This document shows positions 18,040 through 26,400 of a stretch of 64,000 nucleotides of DNA, one piece after another. How positions within the stretch are numbered: the stretch's first letter is position 1; every line of letters begins with the position of its first letter. The position numbers and the translations under genes are program-made. The notes under the pieces were generated by a model that saw nothing but the letters and a program-made list of their open reading frames with translations, had not been told where the DNA came from and made no database searches. This DNA is from SYFY01 sp041752315 (GTDB lineage: Bacteria > Pseudomonadota > Gammaproteobacteria > Pseudomonadales > Azotimanducaceae): contig JBGSHJ010000036.1 in assembly GCA_041752315.1 (NCBI GenBank), positions 1 to 64,000 of the forward strand, read 5' to 3'.

Positions 18040-19290
18040 ATGAACACCACCGTTCAGGAAGGCACGGCACCACTGGTCGGTACACCACTGGAGCGCATCG
18101 TTCGTCTGAAGGATGCCATCGCCAGGGGTGGAGATGCCGCGCAGGAGTTGCGCCGTCTCCCTGAAGACCTCGCCAACCAGCTGATTGACGAAGGGTTGTT
18201 CCGCTTTACCCTGCCGCTCGAACTGGGCGGAGAAAATGCCAGCGCGCTGGAGACCATTGAAGTCCTCGAGGCCATCTCTGCCATTGACGCGTCCGTGGGT
18301 TGGAATGTCATGCTGGGTTCGGAAATCAACGCCATGGCGGCCGGAGGCATGCCGAAGGATCTTGCCAGGGAGGTCTATCTCGACAGCCCACGCGTGGTCA
18401 TGTGTGGTGGTGGAGGCCCCGGCACCAAACCTTCCTACGCCATCGAGCAGGCTGACGGCAGTTACAAGGTCTGGGGTGAAACGACCTTCATCAGCGGCTG
18501 CCACAATTCCACATGGTGTTTCATGGGTTCTCCCATCCTCGACGACGGCAAGCCACGCCTTGACCCAAACGGTGCTCCCATCATCAAGATGTGGTTTCTG
18601 CACCGATCACAGTGGGACATCATCGACACGTGGAACGTGGCGGGCCTGCGTGGATCCGGCAGTCATAACGTGCGTGCAGACGGTGCGAGCGTTGCGCCCA
18701 AGTGGCACCCCGTGGATCTGATGCTCACACCAGCGCTTTACGACAACCCGGTGTTCAGGATTCCGGTACCTCTCCGTCTTTCGTACAACAAGGTGGCGAT
18801 CGGTCTGGGTATTGCCAAAGGTGCACTGGCGGCCTTTGTCGATCTCGCCAACAACAAGGTGCCGATGATGTCGCCGAGCAAGTTGATGGACCGGCCAATC
18901 GCCCAGTACCGCATGGCCGAGATGTCCGGCAAATATCGCGCCGCGCGAGCCCTGGTATTCGAGGCCATGGGCACCGTCGAAGAAGAATTGCGTCGCGGCG
19001 CCGACTCGCCATCATCAAAAACCACGGTGGACGCCCGCCTTGCCTGCACGTGGGCCGCGCAGGCCTGCATGGAAGTTGTCGACGTGGTACACGCTGCCTG
19101 TGGCACCAGCGCAAGCTATATGGACAATCCACTGGAACGCAAGCTGCGGGATGCCCATGGTGCTGCATCGCACCGCTGGGTGGCACATCCACTCTACGAA
19201 ACCATTGGCGGAATCCTGTTTGGCAAGCAGCCGGACGCTGAATTTTCCGGTACCGGAGGTCCGGTGCTGGGTGGTGCCGGAAAACGCTGA
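18040..19290 (+). CDS. Acyl-CoA-dehydrogenase-fold flavin monooxygenase (HsaA/HpaB-like)
   Basis: A 416-residue protein with the acyl-CoA dehydrogenase fold, but with the SVGWNVMLGSEINAMAAG segment, the WGETTFISGCHNSTW block and the WNVAGLRGSGSHNVRADG motif typical of two-component flavin-dependent hydroxylases such as HsaA. It would use reduced flavin from a separate reductase to hydroxylate a phenol or related ring. It stands alone, with 148 bp before it and a convergent gene after it. A second relative is at the right edge of the window. Confidence 0.83.
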   Translation: MNTTVQEGTAPLVGTPLERIVRLKDAIARGGDAAQELRRLPEDLANQLIDEGLFRFTLPLELGGENASALETIEVLEAISAIDASVGWNVMLGSEINAMAAGGMPKDLAREVYLDSPRVVMCGGGGPGTKPSYAIEQADGSYKVWGETTFISGCHNSTWCFMGSPILDDGKPRLDPNGAPIIKMWFLHRSQWDIIDTWNVAGLRGSGSHNVRADGASVAPKWHPVDLMLTPALYDNPVFRIPVPLRLSYNKVAIGLGIAKGALAAFVDLANNKVPMMSPSKLMDRPIAQYRMAEMSGKYRAARALVFEAMGTVEEELRRGADSPSSKTTVDARLACTWAAQACMEVVDVVHAACGTSASYMDNPLERKLRDAHGAASHRWVAHPLYETIGGILFGKQPDAEFSGTGGPVLGGAGKR

Positions 19291-19316
19291 TCGGGTGATG
19301 GCATCCTGGGTCGTGT

Positions 19317-20387
19317 CTACTCGATGCGATTCACCAGCGCGCCGAGCCACTGCGCTCTCAGCACCACCTCATCACCCGGTCGCAGGTAGGACCACGGGTT
19401 CCAGATCGTCAGCGGGCTGAACATCACCCCTTCCGGTGTGCCTGTCAGCAACAATGTGCCACCGGCAATCCCGTCACATTCGGTGAGCCTGATCTCGCCC
19501 TCTGCGGACTCATAGGGCAGATCGCAGGCTTCCAGCGCCGCAGATGCAATCTGTTCAGGCGTCCAGATCATCAGGCCCGCCGTGGAGCGTTGCCGCAATT
19601 GCCCGTTCAGGAACAGTTCGAGGGTCAGCTCCTGGTAAAAGTCCTGGCTGTTTCGGGGAACCACAAAAAGCGGGCCCAGCGGCAACATGCCGGCACCTCC
19701 CTTGCCATCGGGAAAACCGGTCGTCCCCATGGGCTTGTCAAAATCGACATCGCGTACCAGCGGCCAGCGATCAGTGAAGTCGTTGCACAGAACAAACCCG
19801 AACTGGGCCGTTTGTTCAACGGTCAATCGGGTCAGCGGTACTGCACAGAGTTCTGCTTCGTAATCCAGACGGCCACGATGGGTGACGGCGGAGTTCCAGG
19901 CCGTGGGCTGCGAGCGTTTCGGAAACAGGAACGGACCCTCCTCGATACCCACCTCCTCCGCGTGTGCCCGGAAATTGGTACCGGCTGCAATCGCCTGTGA
20001 GGACACATCGAGCGGGACGGTCAGTTCCTCCCACTTCACCAGCAGTGAAGTGCTCTTGCGGGCGACATACTCGAGTCCATCGTAGCCGTTGAGTCCCAGC
20101 GCCACGATCGGGTCCTGCAGCGGTCGCTGCAACACATAGCTGAGATCAATCGCCATCACTCCCTCGTCGGTGATGTCGCGAACGATCAGCAGCTTCACTT
20201 CATCGTTCACCCGCATGCGGGCAAAGGTCAGACCCGCATCGAGCGGCAGCACTTCCATCTCGTCGAGTGGAGCTCCGGACAGCGATTCATCAAAAGCAGG
20301 CCGCGACAGCAGCCAGCTGGTGACCAGCAAAGCCAGCAACAGTAGGGCGATCACGATCACGATGATCTGCAGGGCTCGTCTTGGCAC
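19317..20387 (-). CDS. Membrane-anchored fumarylacetoacetate-hydrolase-like protein
   Basis: A 356-residue protein. Residues ~7-28 form one hydrophobic segment (IIVIVIALLLLALLVTSWLL) followed by an FAH-fold domain: TNFRAHAEEVG, the acidic metal-binding RLDYEAELCAVP, FVLCNDFTDR and the C-terminal GGTLLLTGTPEGV. FAH enzymes cleave or decarboxylate oxo-acids in the cytosol, so an N-terminal membrane anchor is unusual. It is the last gene of a minus-strand set with RidA, RraA and MFS genes, which points to oxo-acid catabolism. Confidence 0.82.
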   Translation of the reverse strand: MPRRALQIIVIVIALLLLALLVTSWLLSRPAFDESLSGAPLDEMEVLPLDAGLTFARMRVNDEVKLLIVRDITDEGVMAIDLSYVLQRPLQDPIVALGLNGYDGLEYVARKSTSLLVKWEELTVPLDVSSQAIAAGTNFRAHAEEVGIEEGPFLFPKRSQPTAWNSAVTHRGRLDYEAELCAVPLTRLTVEQTAQFGFVLCNDFTDRWPLVRDVDFDKPMGTTGFPDGKGGAGMLPLGPLFVVPRNSQDFYQELTLELFLNGQLRQRSTAGLMIWTPEQIASAALEACDLPYESAEGEIRLTECDGIAGGTLLLTGTPEGVMFSPLTIWNPWSYLRPGDEVVLRAQWLGALVNRIE

Positions 20388-20450
20388 TGTGTTACCTCGA
20401 TTGACTGGTTGGCAGGATGGAAAGGATTGTCCGATGCAGTCGACTCTGCA

Positions 20451-20828
20451 TCAGCGGATGATGTATGCAATGAAACTGGCTGACATCTGGGATACCCCAC
20501 CGATGTGGGTGTGTCGCGCCGGGCGCGACTGTGCATCCGGAAATCGTTCGGTCCACAACCCTTCGATGGCCACGCGCCCTTCCGCGTTGGCCACCCAGAA
20601 TTCCATTTTCGCGATATCCGTCCAATCGCCGCCACCTGCCAGCAACATGTGATCAACATGGCGGAAGATGTTCGCCGCCTGGCTTGCTGCGTCGGGTGGC
20701 ACCTCCCGCGACCCTGGATGGAACGGCGAGATGACGCTCGACACCAGAAGTGGTCCGATCCGGGTAGCCACTGGAATTGCTGTCTGGTGGCTGAGGCCAT
20801 CGATGTGAATGCTGCGTCGATCGCTCAT
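20451..20828 (-). CDS. RidA/YjgF-family protein
   Basis: A 125-residue RidA-fold protein from ATG 20828, which overlaps the upstream RraA stop by 4 bp. The GPLLVSSVISPFHPGS opening and the FRHVDHMLLAGGGDWTDIAKMEFWV helix-strand are characteristic. The C-terminal part (RHTHIGGVSQM) lacks the usual catalytic arginine pattern of enamine/imine deaminases, so it may be one of the non-archetypal Rid groups that occur in catabolic operons. Confidence 0.8.
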   Translation of the reverse strand: MSDRRSIHIDGLSHQTAIPVATRIGPLLVSSVISPFHPGSREVPPDAASQAANIFRHVDHMLLAGGGDWTDIAKMEFWVANAEGRVAIEGLWTERFPDAQSRPARHTHIGGVSQMSASFIAYIIR

Positions 20829-21568
20829 CGCGCCGGGTCCGGTTGGTGGCGCGTGGCGAGCCATGCCCTGTACTCACCCATACGGGCCTCCCCCAGCGGA
20901 AACAGCCCTGCTATCGACTCGCCCGCCGCTACACGTTCCAGCGCAAAGGCTTCACGTGCTTCCTGTTCCAGTGCATCGCGAACCACCTCTTCGACCAGCG
21001 CCAACGGCACGATGACAACCCCTTCACCGTCACCCACCACCACATCGCCCGGCATCACGAACACACCGGCGCACGTGACGGGCTCATCGATTGAAAACGG
21101 CATGTGCATGCGGCCCAGCGTCGCACCATGCGACGCCAGGTGGTACACCGGTTTGCCGATGGCAGCGATTGCAGGGGTATCCCGAAGTGCACCATCCGTC
21201 ACGATGCCGGCCGCGCCGCGGACGAAAGCGCGGGTTGCCAGGATGTCGCCAATGGTTGCGGCATCGGTGACACCACGCGCTTCGATCACCAGCACGTCAC
21301 CGGGTTCGGCCGTTTCCACCGCTCGCTTCTGGGCGTTGATGCCTGCCGCGTACTGCTGCTGTACATCTTCGCGCAACGCGACGTAGCGCAGCGTTCGGGC
21401 CTGGCCGATCATTCGCAGTTCCGGATGCAGCGGTCGCAGTCCGCTCAGGAAGGTGTTGCGAATGCCGCGCATCTGCAGCTGATACGTGAGGGTCGCCGTG
21501 GCCAGGGTGGCAAGCGCTTCACGCAGTGCGGGTGTCAACCGCTTTGGTGGGTCCTGCTCATCAGTCAT
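20825..21568 (-). CDS. RraA-family / HMG-aldolase-like protein
   Basis: A 247-residue protein of the RraA superfamily, which includes 4-hydroxy-4-methyl-2-oxoglutarate and 4-carboxy-4-hydroxy-2-oxoadipate aldolases. The substrate-binding motif GAAGIVTDGALRDTP is present, as is MPGDVVVGDGEGVVIVP. The true RNase E regulator is about 160 residues, so this longer form is more likely a metal-dependent aldolase or decarboxylase. It overlaps MFS and RidA genes by 4 bp on each side. Confidence 0.82.
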   Translation of the reverse strand: MTDEQDPPKRLTPALREALATLATATLTYQLQMRGIRNTFLSGLRPLHPELRMIGQARTLRYVALREDVQQQYAAGINAQKRAVETAEPGDVLVIEARGVTDAATIGDILATRAFVRGAAGIVTDGALRDTPAIAAIGKPVYHLASHGATLGRMHMPFSIDEPVTCAGVFVMPGDVVVGDGEGVVIVPLALVEEVVRDALEQEAREAFALERVAAGESIAGLFPLGEARMGEYRAWLATRHQPDPAR

Positions 21569-22833
21569 GTGTTCACCTCTTTCCTCTGGATTGGCTGCGG
21601 GGTCAAGTCGTTGCCTGCAACCGGCTTGAGCCGCGACATGGAAATCAACGCCGGCAAAAGCAGTCCGGCCAACACCAGCCAGGCCAGTGCATAACTGCCT
21701 GTGTCATCACGAACGTAACCAGCAAACCAGGGACCCAGGGCGCCAAACGTGGTGAACGGTCCCACCAGACCCATCACCCGCCCAAAGGATGCGACACCAA
21801 ACCGATGACTCACAAGGGTTGCCAGCAAGGGCAGATGCGCACCTGCAGCGATACCCAGCAGAATGCAGATGAAGGCCATTTCGCCGTACTGCGGATCGGT
21901 GGTCATCCAGGTGAGCGCGACCAGCAGCGAGCCAACCGCCAGCATGAACAGCCAGCGCACATCGATCCGGTCGGCAAGGCCGCCAAAAAATACCTTCACC
22001 ACCGCCATGGTCAGCGCCATGAGCGACACCAGCCACGCGGTCTCAGAAGCACCGATCCCCTGATCCAGCGCAAACGGTGCGAGGTTCTGCTGCGCGCCAC
22101 CAAACGCGGTCACCAGCAGCGTGAAGGCGACCACCATGAACCAGAACGCAGGCTCTCTCAGCACCATGGCAACGGTCCAGGAGGTGCTTGCCAACGGGCC
22201 GAAGCCCGATGCGCTGGCAATCGGCTTCAATTCGTCAGCGTCGGCGAGACCCGCCTCCTGCGGCGAACCGCGAATCACCCACCAGACCAGCGGCAGGACC
22301 GAGACCGCGACAATGATCGCCAGCACCAGACTGGCATCACGCCAGCCCATGCTGGCCTGCATCGATGTCAACAGTGGCGGCAGTGTGAGACCTCCCAGCG
22401 ACGTGCCAACCGTCGAGATCCCCAGAGCCAGTCCGCGTCGACGCAAAAACCAGCGAGCCGTCAGGGTCTGCGCGGCCAGCGGCCCGGCCAGCAGCATGCC
22501 GGCACACATCAAGGTGCCGTACAGGACCACCAGCTGCCACAGTGCAGTCGCCATCGCGGACAGGACCAGCCCAACGGCCATGCACGCCGCGCCGCAACAA
22601 ATCAGCACACGGATCGACAGGCGATCCATGGCCTGGCCTGCAAAGGGAGCAAGTGCTCCCATCGAGACCTGCATGGTCAGGAACACCATCATCACGTCGC
22701 CGCGGCCGACGCCAAACTCAAGCGACCATGGCGCCACCCAGAACGTGAAACAGTAGATGCCGACACCAAAGGTGATCGCCTGGAACAGCATCCCTACCGC
22801 CAATATGTTCCATCCGTGGTACCACGGCATCAT
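21565..22833 (-). CDS. MFS transporter (monocarboxylate/oxalate-formate type)
   Basis: About 422 residues and 12 predicted helices. The start at 22833 (MPWYHGWNILAVGMLFQ) has GGGAAGGGAAC upstream. The YHGWNI opening and the F..RRGLALGI motif (WFLRRRGLALGISTVG) are typical of the MFS monocarboxylate group. It is the first gene of a four-gene minus-strand operon with RraA, RidA and FAH homologues, so it probably imports the acid these enzymes degrade. Confidence 0.87.
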   Translation of the reverse strand: MMPWYHGWNILAVGMLFQAITFGVGIYCFTFWVAPWSLEFGVGRGDVMMVFLTMQVSMGALAPFAGQAMDRLSIRVLICCGAACMAVGLVLSAMATALWQLVVLYGTLMCAGMLLAGPLAAQTLTARWFLRRRGLALGISTVGTSLGGLTLPPLLTSMQASMGWRDASLVLAIIVAVSVLPLVWWVIRGSPQEAGLADADELKPIASASGFGPLASTSWTVAMVLREPAFWFMVVAFTLLVTAFGGAQQNLAPFALDQGIGASETAWLVSLMALTMAVVKVFFGGLADRIDVRWLFMLAVGSLLVALTWMTTDPQYGEMAFICILLGIAAGAHLPLLATLVSHRFGVASFGRVMGLVGPFTTFGALGPWFAGYVRDDTGSYALAWLVLAGLLLPALISMSRLKPVAGNDLTPQPIQRKEVNT

Positions 22834-22927
22834 CTGTTCCCTTCCCCTTGTCGTTTTTCCCATCGGGATCATGCCCCAGCCGGGCAGACCTGTCACACGG
22901 ATGACATTCTGCGTACCGGCACCCGGG

Positions 22928-22938
22928 TGATATATGAT
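22928..22938 (+). promoter_or_regulatory. Candidate extended -10 (TGATATATGAT) for the MFS exporter gene
   Basis: An A/T-rich TGATATATGAT lies 26 bp upstream of the ATG at 22964, in the divergent intergenic region between two MFS genes. No clear -35 box is seen, so confidence is low. Confidence 0.3.
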
Positions 22939-22963
22939 GCCGCGCCGTGATCAGGGTACGACC

Positions 22964-24193
22964 ATGTCTGCCGGTGGCGTTCGAGAAGGTCTGGCGCTGC
23001 TGCGACGCCCCAACTTCGCCAAGCTGTTTGTTGCCTATCTGATCACCCACACGGGCAGCGCGATGGCACCTATCGCGATCGCCTTTGGTGTGCTTGAACT
23101 GACCGGCTCCACCAGCACCGCGGCCTATGTCATTGCGGCACCCGTCGTCGCCATGATCGTGATCCTGCTGGTGGGCGGTACCCTGGCTGACCGCTCCTCC
23201 CGACAGCGCATCATGGTCTGGGCCGACATCGTCTCCGCACTGGCCCAGGCATGCATCGCTGCCCTGTTCATCACTGGACAGGCGACGGTTCCGTTGTTGA
23301 TTGCGCTGATGCTGATCAATGGCTCGGCGGTTGCCTTTCACGCACCGTCCTCCGTTGGCTTCATCCCGCAGGTGGTGGCGGCGCACGAACTGCAGGCAGC
23401 CAACAGCCTGCTGGGCACCGCCCGCAGTTCGGCTGTCACTCTGGGTGCAGCATTGGCTGGCGTACTGGTGGCAACGCTGGGACCCGGCATCACGCTGGCC
23501 GTGGACGCCGCCTCCTTTGTCGTCGCTGCATGGCTGATTGGCAGCCTGCGGGTGCGCGACCAGGCAAAAACCGAACACGCCACCATCCTCGAAGATTTGC
23601 GACTGGGCTGGCGTGAATTCATCGCGCACCAGTGGTTGTGGACGATCGTGCTGCAGTTTGCGGTGATCGTTGCCGGCATCGAGGCAGTGTTCGCCCTGAT
23701 CGGCCCCGCGACCGCGCGCGATGTCCTCGGGGGCCCGAGAGACTGGGGTTTCATCATGGCGTGTTTTGGTGGTGGCACCATCGTCGGCGGATTGCTGTCG
23801 ATGCGGATCCGTGCCCAACGACCCATGTGGGTCGCTTCCTGGCTGGTGTTTCTCTGGGCACCCCTGCCACTGGCACTCTCCGTGCCATTGCCGGTGATCT
23901 GGATTGCACTGACGGCCTTTGACAACGGCATCGCCGCGCAGATGTTTGGTGTCCTGTGGAACACCACGATGCATACACAGATTCCCGCGCAGCTGCTGTC
24001 ACGGGTCTCCGCCTATGACCATCTGGGCTCGATTGCCCTCGCACCCATGGGGGTAGTGGCTGCTGGCGTTCTGTACGAGGTCATCGGCGGACCGGCCACC
24101 CTGTGGCTGGTCGCGCTGGTCATCATCGTGCCGACGGTGCTGGTGTTGCTGGTACCGGGTGTCCGGAGCCTGCGCGCAATCCAGCACTCCTGA
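22964..24193 (+). CDS. MFS transporter (EntS-like exporter)
   Basis: About 409 residues with 12 helices. It resembles the enterobactin-exporter branch: LLRRPNFAKLFVAYLITHTGSAM opening, GGTLADRSSRQRIMVWAD loop and the FIPQVVAAHELQAANSLLGTARSSA segment. I use ATG 22964; an in-frame ATG at 22934 is possible. It is divergent from the MFS/RraA operon and convergent with the NADAR gene. The exported substrate is unknown. Confidence 0.85.
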   Translation: MSAGGVREGLALLRRPNFAKLFVAYLITHTGSAMAPIAIAFGVLELTGSTSTAAYVIAAPVVAMIVILLVGGTLADRSSRQRIMVWADIVSALAQACIAALFITGQATVPLLIALMLINGSAVAFHAPSSVGFIPQVVAAHELQAANSLLGTARSSAVTLGAALAGVLVATLGPGITLAVDAASFVVAAWLIGSLRVRDQAKTEHATILEDLRLGWREFIAHQWLWTIVLQFAVIVAGIEAVFALIGPATARDVLGGPRDWGFIMACFGGGTIVGGLLSMRIRAQRPMWVASWLVFLWAPLPLALSVPLPVIWIALTAFDNGIAAQMFGVLWNTTMHTQIPAQLLSRVSAYDHLGSIALAPMGVVAAGVLYEVIGGPATLWLVALVIIVPTVLVLLVPGVRSLRAIQHS

Positions 24194-24227
24194 CAATCAA
24201 CCGCACCGTGCTATCAGGATTCTCACC

Positions 24228-24271
24228 AAGGGTCAGCTAATAAGGGATCAGTCAATAAAGGGTCAGTCAAT
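24228..24271. repeat. Triple tandem repeat over a stop codon
   Basis: Three near-identical units of 14, 15 and 15 bp: AAGGGTCAGCTAAT, AAGGGATCAGTCAAT and AAAGGGTCAGTCAAT. On the minus strand the first unit read contains the last codons and TGA of the NADAR gene (ATT GAC TGA), and the next two repeat this sequence downstream. Confidence 0.85.
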
Positions 24272-24925
24272 CTCGTCGTCCTGCCCGGACCCGGGTGTCA
24301 CCAACGGTTGGTTGACGAGCCGTTTGCGTACACGCATCCAGATGTCCGCCATGACCACGCCCGGAATGCTCCGACTGTCCCGCCGCACACGATGCACAAG
24401 CGGGCGTTCACCGGTCGAAAGGAGTGCAGCCCTGGCCTCGGTGTGCTGACCGAATTTCTCCCGACACGCGCGGAACATCAGCCTCCAGTGGTCAGGCGTA
24501 GCCACACGGATCAGATGTCCGTCGTACTCGAAGGTCTCTCCGCCTGGTGCGTCGAATCCCGCCCGCCTTGCGTCCTCGCCATGCAGGAGGGCAATTTCAC
24601 GGCGCTTGGACAGATCGGGAAACTTGAGACCCTGCCAGAACGCTTCCACGCTGCGGTACCGCAAGCCGTCGAGCGTGAAGGGAGTGTCGGCAAAGTTGGA
24701 GATCAGACGCACGCCGGGATCCAGCGCCCGCGACGTGACATTGATGGGTTCACGGCACGCCTGAGCCCGTGGCCCGAGACTCTTGAGCCGAACCGTCTGC
24801 CCATCCTGCGGTGTGAGCAGGAAAACACGACCCTCGTGCCGGCCCGCCCATTCGTCCACCGCGCGACGTTCGTCCTCGGATTCCGCCGTCACGATCAGCA
24901 GGCCCTCTTTCAGTCGCACTCGCAT
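24263..24925 (-). CDS. NADAR/YbiA-domain protein
   Basis: A 220-residue protein. Residues ~70-195 carry the NADAR domain: LISNFADTPFTLDGLRYRSVEAFWQGLKF, then a helical ELALLHG-type region (REIALLHGEDARRAG) and MFRACREKFGQH. NADAR proteins are N-glycosidases acting on ADP-ribosylated or riboflavin-pathway substrates; some reverse DNA ADP-ribosylation. About 70 N-terminal residues (MRVRLKEGLLIVTAESEDE ...) form an extra small beta-type domain. No DarT-like partner is seen nearby. The 3' end lies in a triple tandem repeat. Confidence 0.8.
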   Translation of the reverse strand: MRVRLKEGLLIVTAESEDERRAVDEWAGRHEGRVFLLTPQDGQTVRLKSLGPRAQACREPINVTSRALDPGVRLISNFADTPFTLDGLRYRSVEAFWQGLKFPDLSKRREIALLHGEDARRAGFDAPGGETFEYDGHLIRVATPDHWRLMFRACREKFGQHTEARAALLSTGERPLVHRVRRDSRSIPGVVMADIWMRVRKRLVNQPLVTPGSGQDDEID

Positions 24926-25015
24926 TTCGGGCCTCCAATCGGGATCGTGGCTTCCCTCGGCCAGGACCCTACCAGAATCTGCAGCCGGGTTGGCCTCGCA
25001 GAAAATGGGCTCGCC

Positions 25016-25960
25016 TCAATCAAGGCTGGCAAGTCGTGCCCGCAACCATTGCAGACTGCTGATTGGGACGTTTCTCTGGCGGCCGCGTTCGATCAGCGCA
25101 TCCACCATCATTCGGGATTGTCGTGCAATCTTGGGAACGTGATGACGCCAGATCGCTCGCACATTATCGCCCATCGACGATGCCCGTTGTTGCATCGATG
25201 GCAGCCCTGCAAGCACGGGATCTGCTGCATGGGTCTCGTTCGCAAGGACCACGTTCACCGCCTCGATGATCGCCGTGGTCGTCAACGCATTCAGTTCAGG
25301 GTCTGCGACCAATCGCTCGATATCCCAGTCCGCCAGCTCCCAGCCCATCTGCAATGCCCTTTCTCCCGCCACTGTCGCATGGACCGATGCCGGCAGCACC
25401 ATGCGCGTGTGCGTCCGCAGTCCGGCATCACGCAGCATCGATCCAAAGGACTCTGCCGCAGGGAGCGCTCCTGCGTCACCTTCGCACGACAGAAGGATCG
25501 CTCCGTCGCGGAGTCTGAACCAGTGAAGTTCGTGGCCAACAGGCCACACGCCAACACCGATGAGCATCGCAAACACCGGATTCCCGATTCCTGACTTTTG
25601 TACCCGCGTTCGCAGATCGTCCATCAGGGGCGGTACTACGGCGACTGAGGTGTGCGCAGCGAGGTAGGGTCGCGTCGACGCCAGCGCCTCGTCGATTTGA
25701 TCACCCCGAACTGCAACGACGACGTCGTCAGGCGGATCGATCGAATCGCCCGCGACCAGCGTCCCCGGTTGTTCCAACGTATGGACACGTGCCCGGTCGA
25801 GATCGCGAATCACGATCCTGCCCAGCCGATGCTGCGGTTTGAGAAGGAACGACACCTGGTGGCCCCGCGCGGACAAGAGGCAGCCCATCCACTGGCCAAC
25901 CGCACCGGCACCGACAATCAACAGGTGTTTTTGATGGAGTGACCCGGATTGTTTCTTCAT
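25016..25960 (-). CDS. ApbA/PanE-like 2-dehydropantoate reductase homologue
   Basis: A 314-residue protein from ATG 25960 (GGAG 6 nt upstream). The Rossmann motif LLIVGAGAVGQWMG and the DDVVVAVRGDQIDEAL segment are those of ketopantoate-reductase-like proteins, and the C-terminal helical domain is present. The canonical catalytic Lys/Asn context is not obvious to me, so housekeeping PanE activity is doubtful. The frame is open for another 89 codons upstream, but that part does not look like family sequence. Confidence 0.75.
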   Translation of the reverse strand: MKKQSGSLHQKHLLIVGAGAVGQWMGCLLSARGHQVSFLLKPQHRLGRIVIRDLDRARVHTLEQPGTLVAGDSIDPPDDVVVAVRGDQIDEALASTRPYLAAHTSVAVVPPLMDDLRTRVQKSGIGNPVFAMLIGVGVWPVGHELHWFRLRDGAILLSCEGDAGALPAAESFGSMLRDAGLRTHTRMVLPASVHATVAGERALQMGWELADWDIERLVADPELNALTTTAIIEAVNVVLANETHAADPVLAGLPSMQQRASSMGDNVRAIWRHHVPKIARQSRMMVDALIERGRQRNVPISSLQWLRARLASLD

Positions 25961-26400
25961 TGAATGCTCCAAGGATTGATGGTGTCTCCCGAAAGTCCGG
26001 TCAGCGTGAACGACGGAGGCTGCCTGCCTTCCGGCCGCGAAGGAACCCAGGATACTCAGATGGAGAAAGGTTTCCGGTTCTCTGGAAGATGTGCGACTCT
26101 GGCCGCGCGAGGGTGCTCTGGTTACGAAGCCGAAAGCACCGCACCGTTTCAACGGGCAGTCGTTACCACGGTTGTCGCGAACAGTACGGGCCTTCAGACC
26201 AAGAACCCGCTGGAGCGGGTCCGCCAAGCGGGAGAGAACACAACCAGGGCTGACAAACCAAGAAACGGCTTTCCTACAGTTCTCGAGATATCCAGCAGCG
26301 CTGCCAGTCCTAAATCCAGAAGTTCGGCGGGCATACCTGCACGCTGCTCAGTTCTCACACCACAAAAACGCATGAACGTCGCGCGTACCGCCTGCTAATT
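25961..26400. other. 440-bp region without a recognisable gene
   Basis: It separates the minus-strand PanE-like and TPR-lipoprotein genes. Several overlapping frames are open on both strands but none resembles a known protein or has a good ribosome-binding site. A short CCCGC/GCGGG hairpin lies near 26206-26220. It may hold the promoter of the PanE-like gene or a decayed element. Confidence 0.5.

Noticed and set aside
21526..22950. Long open frame antisense to the MFS transporter (about 470 codons)
   Set aside because: It is rich in Arg, His, Gln and Cys, has no recognisable domain, and opposes a gene with clear transmembrane and MFS motifs. Such antisense frames are common in GC-rich DNA.
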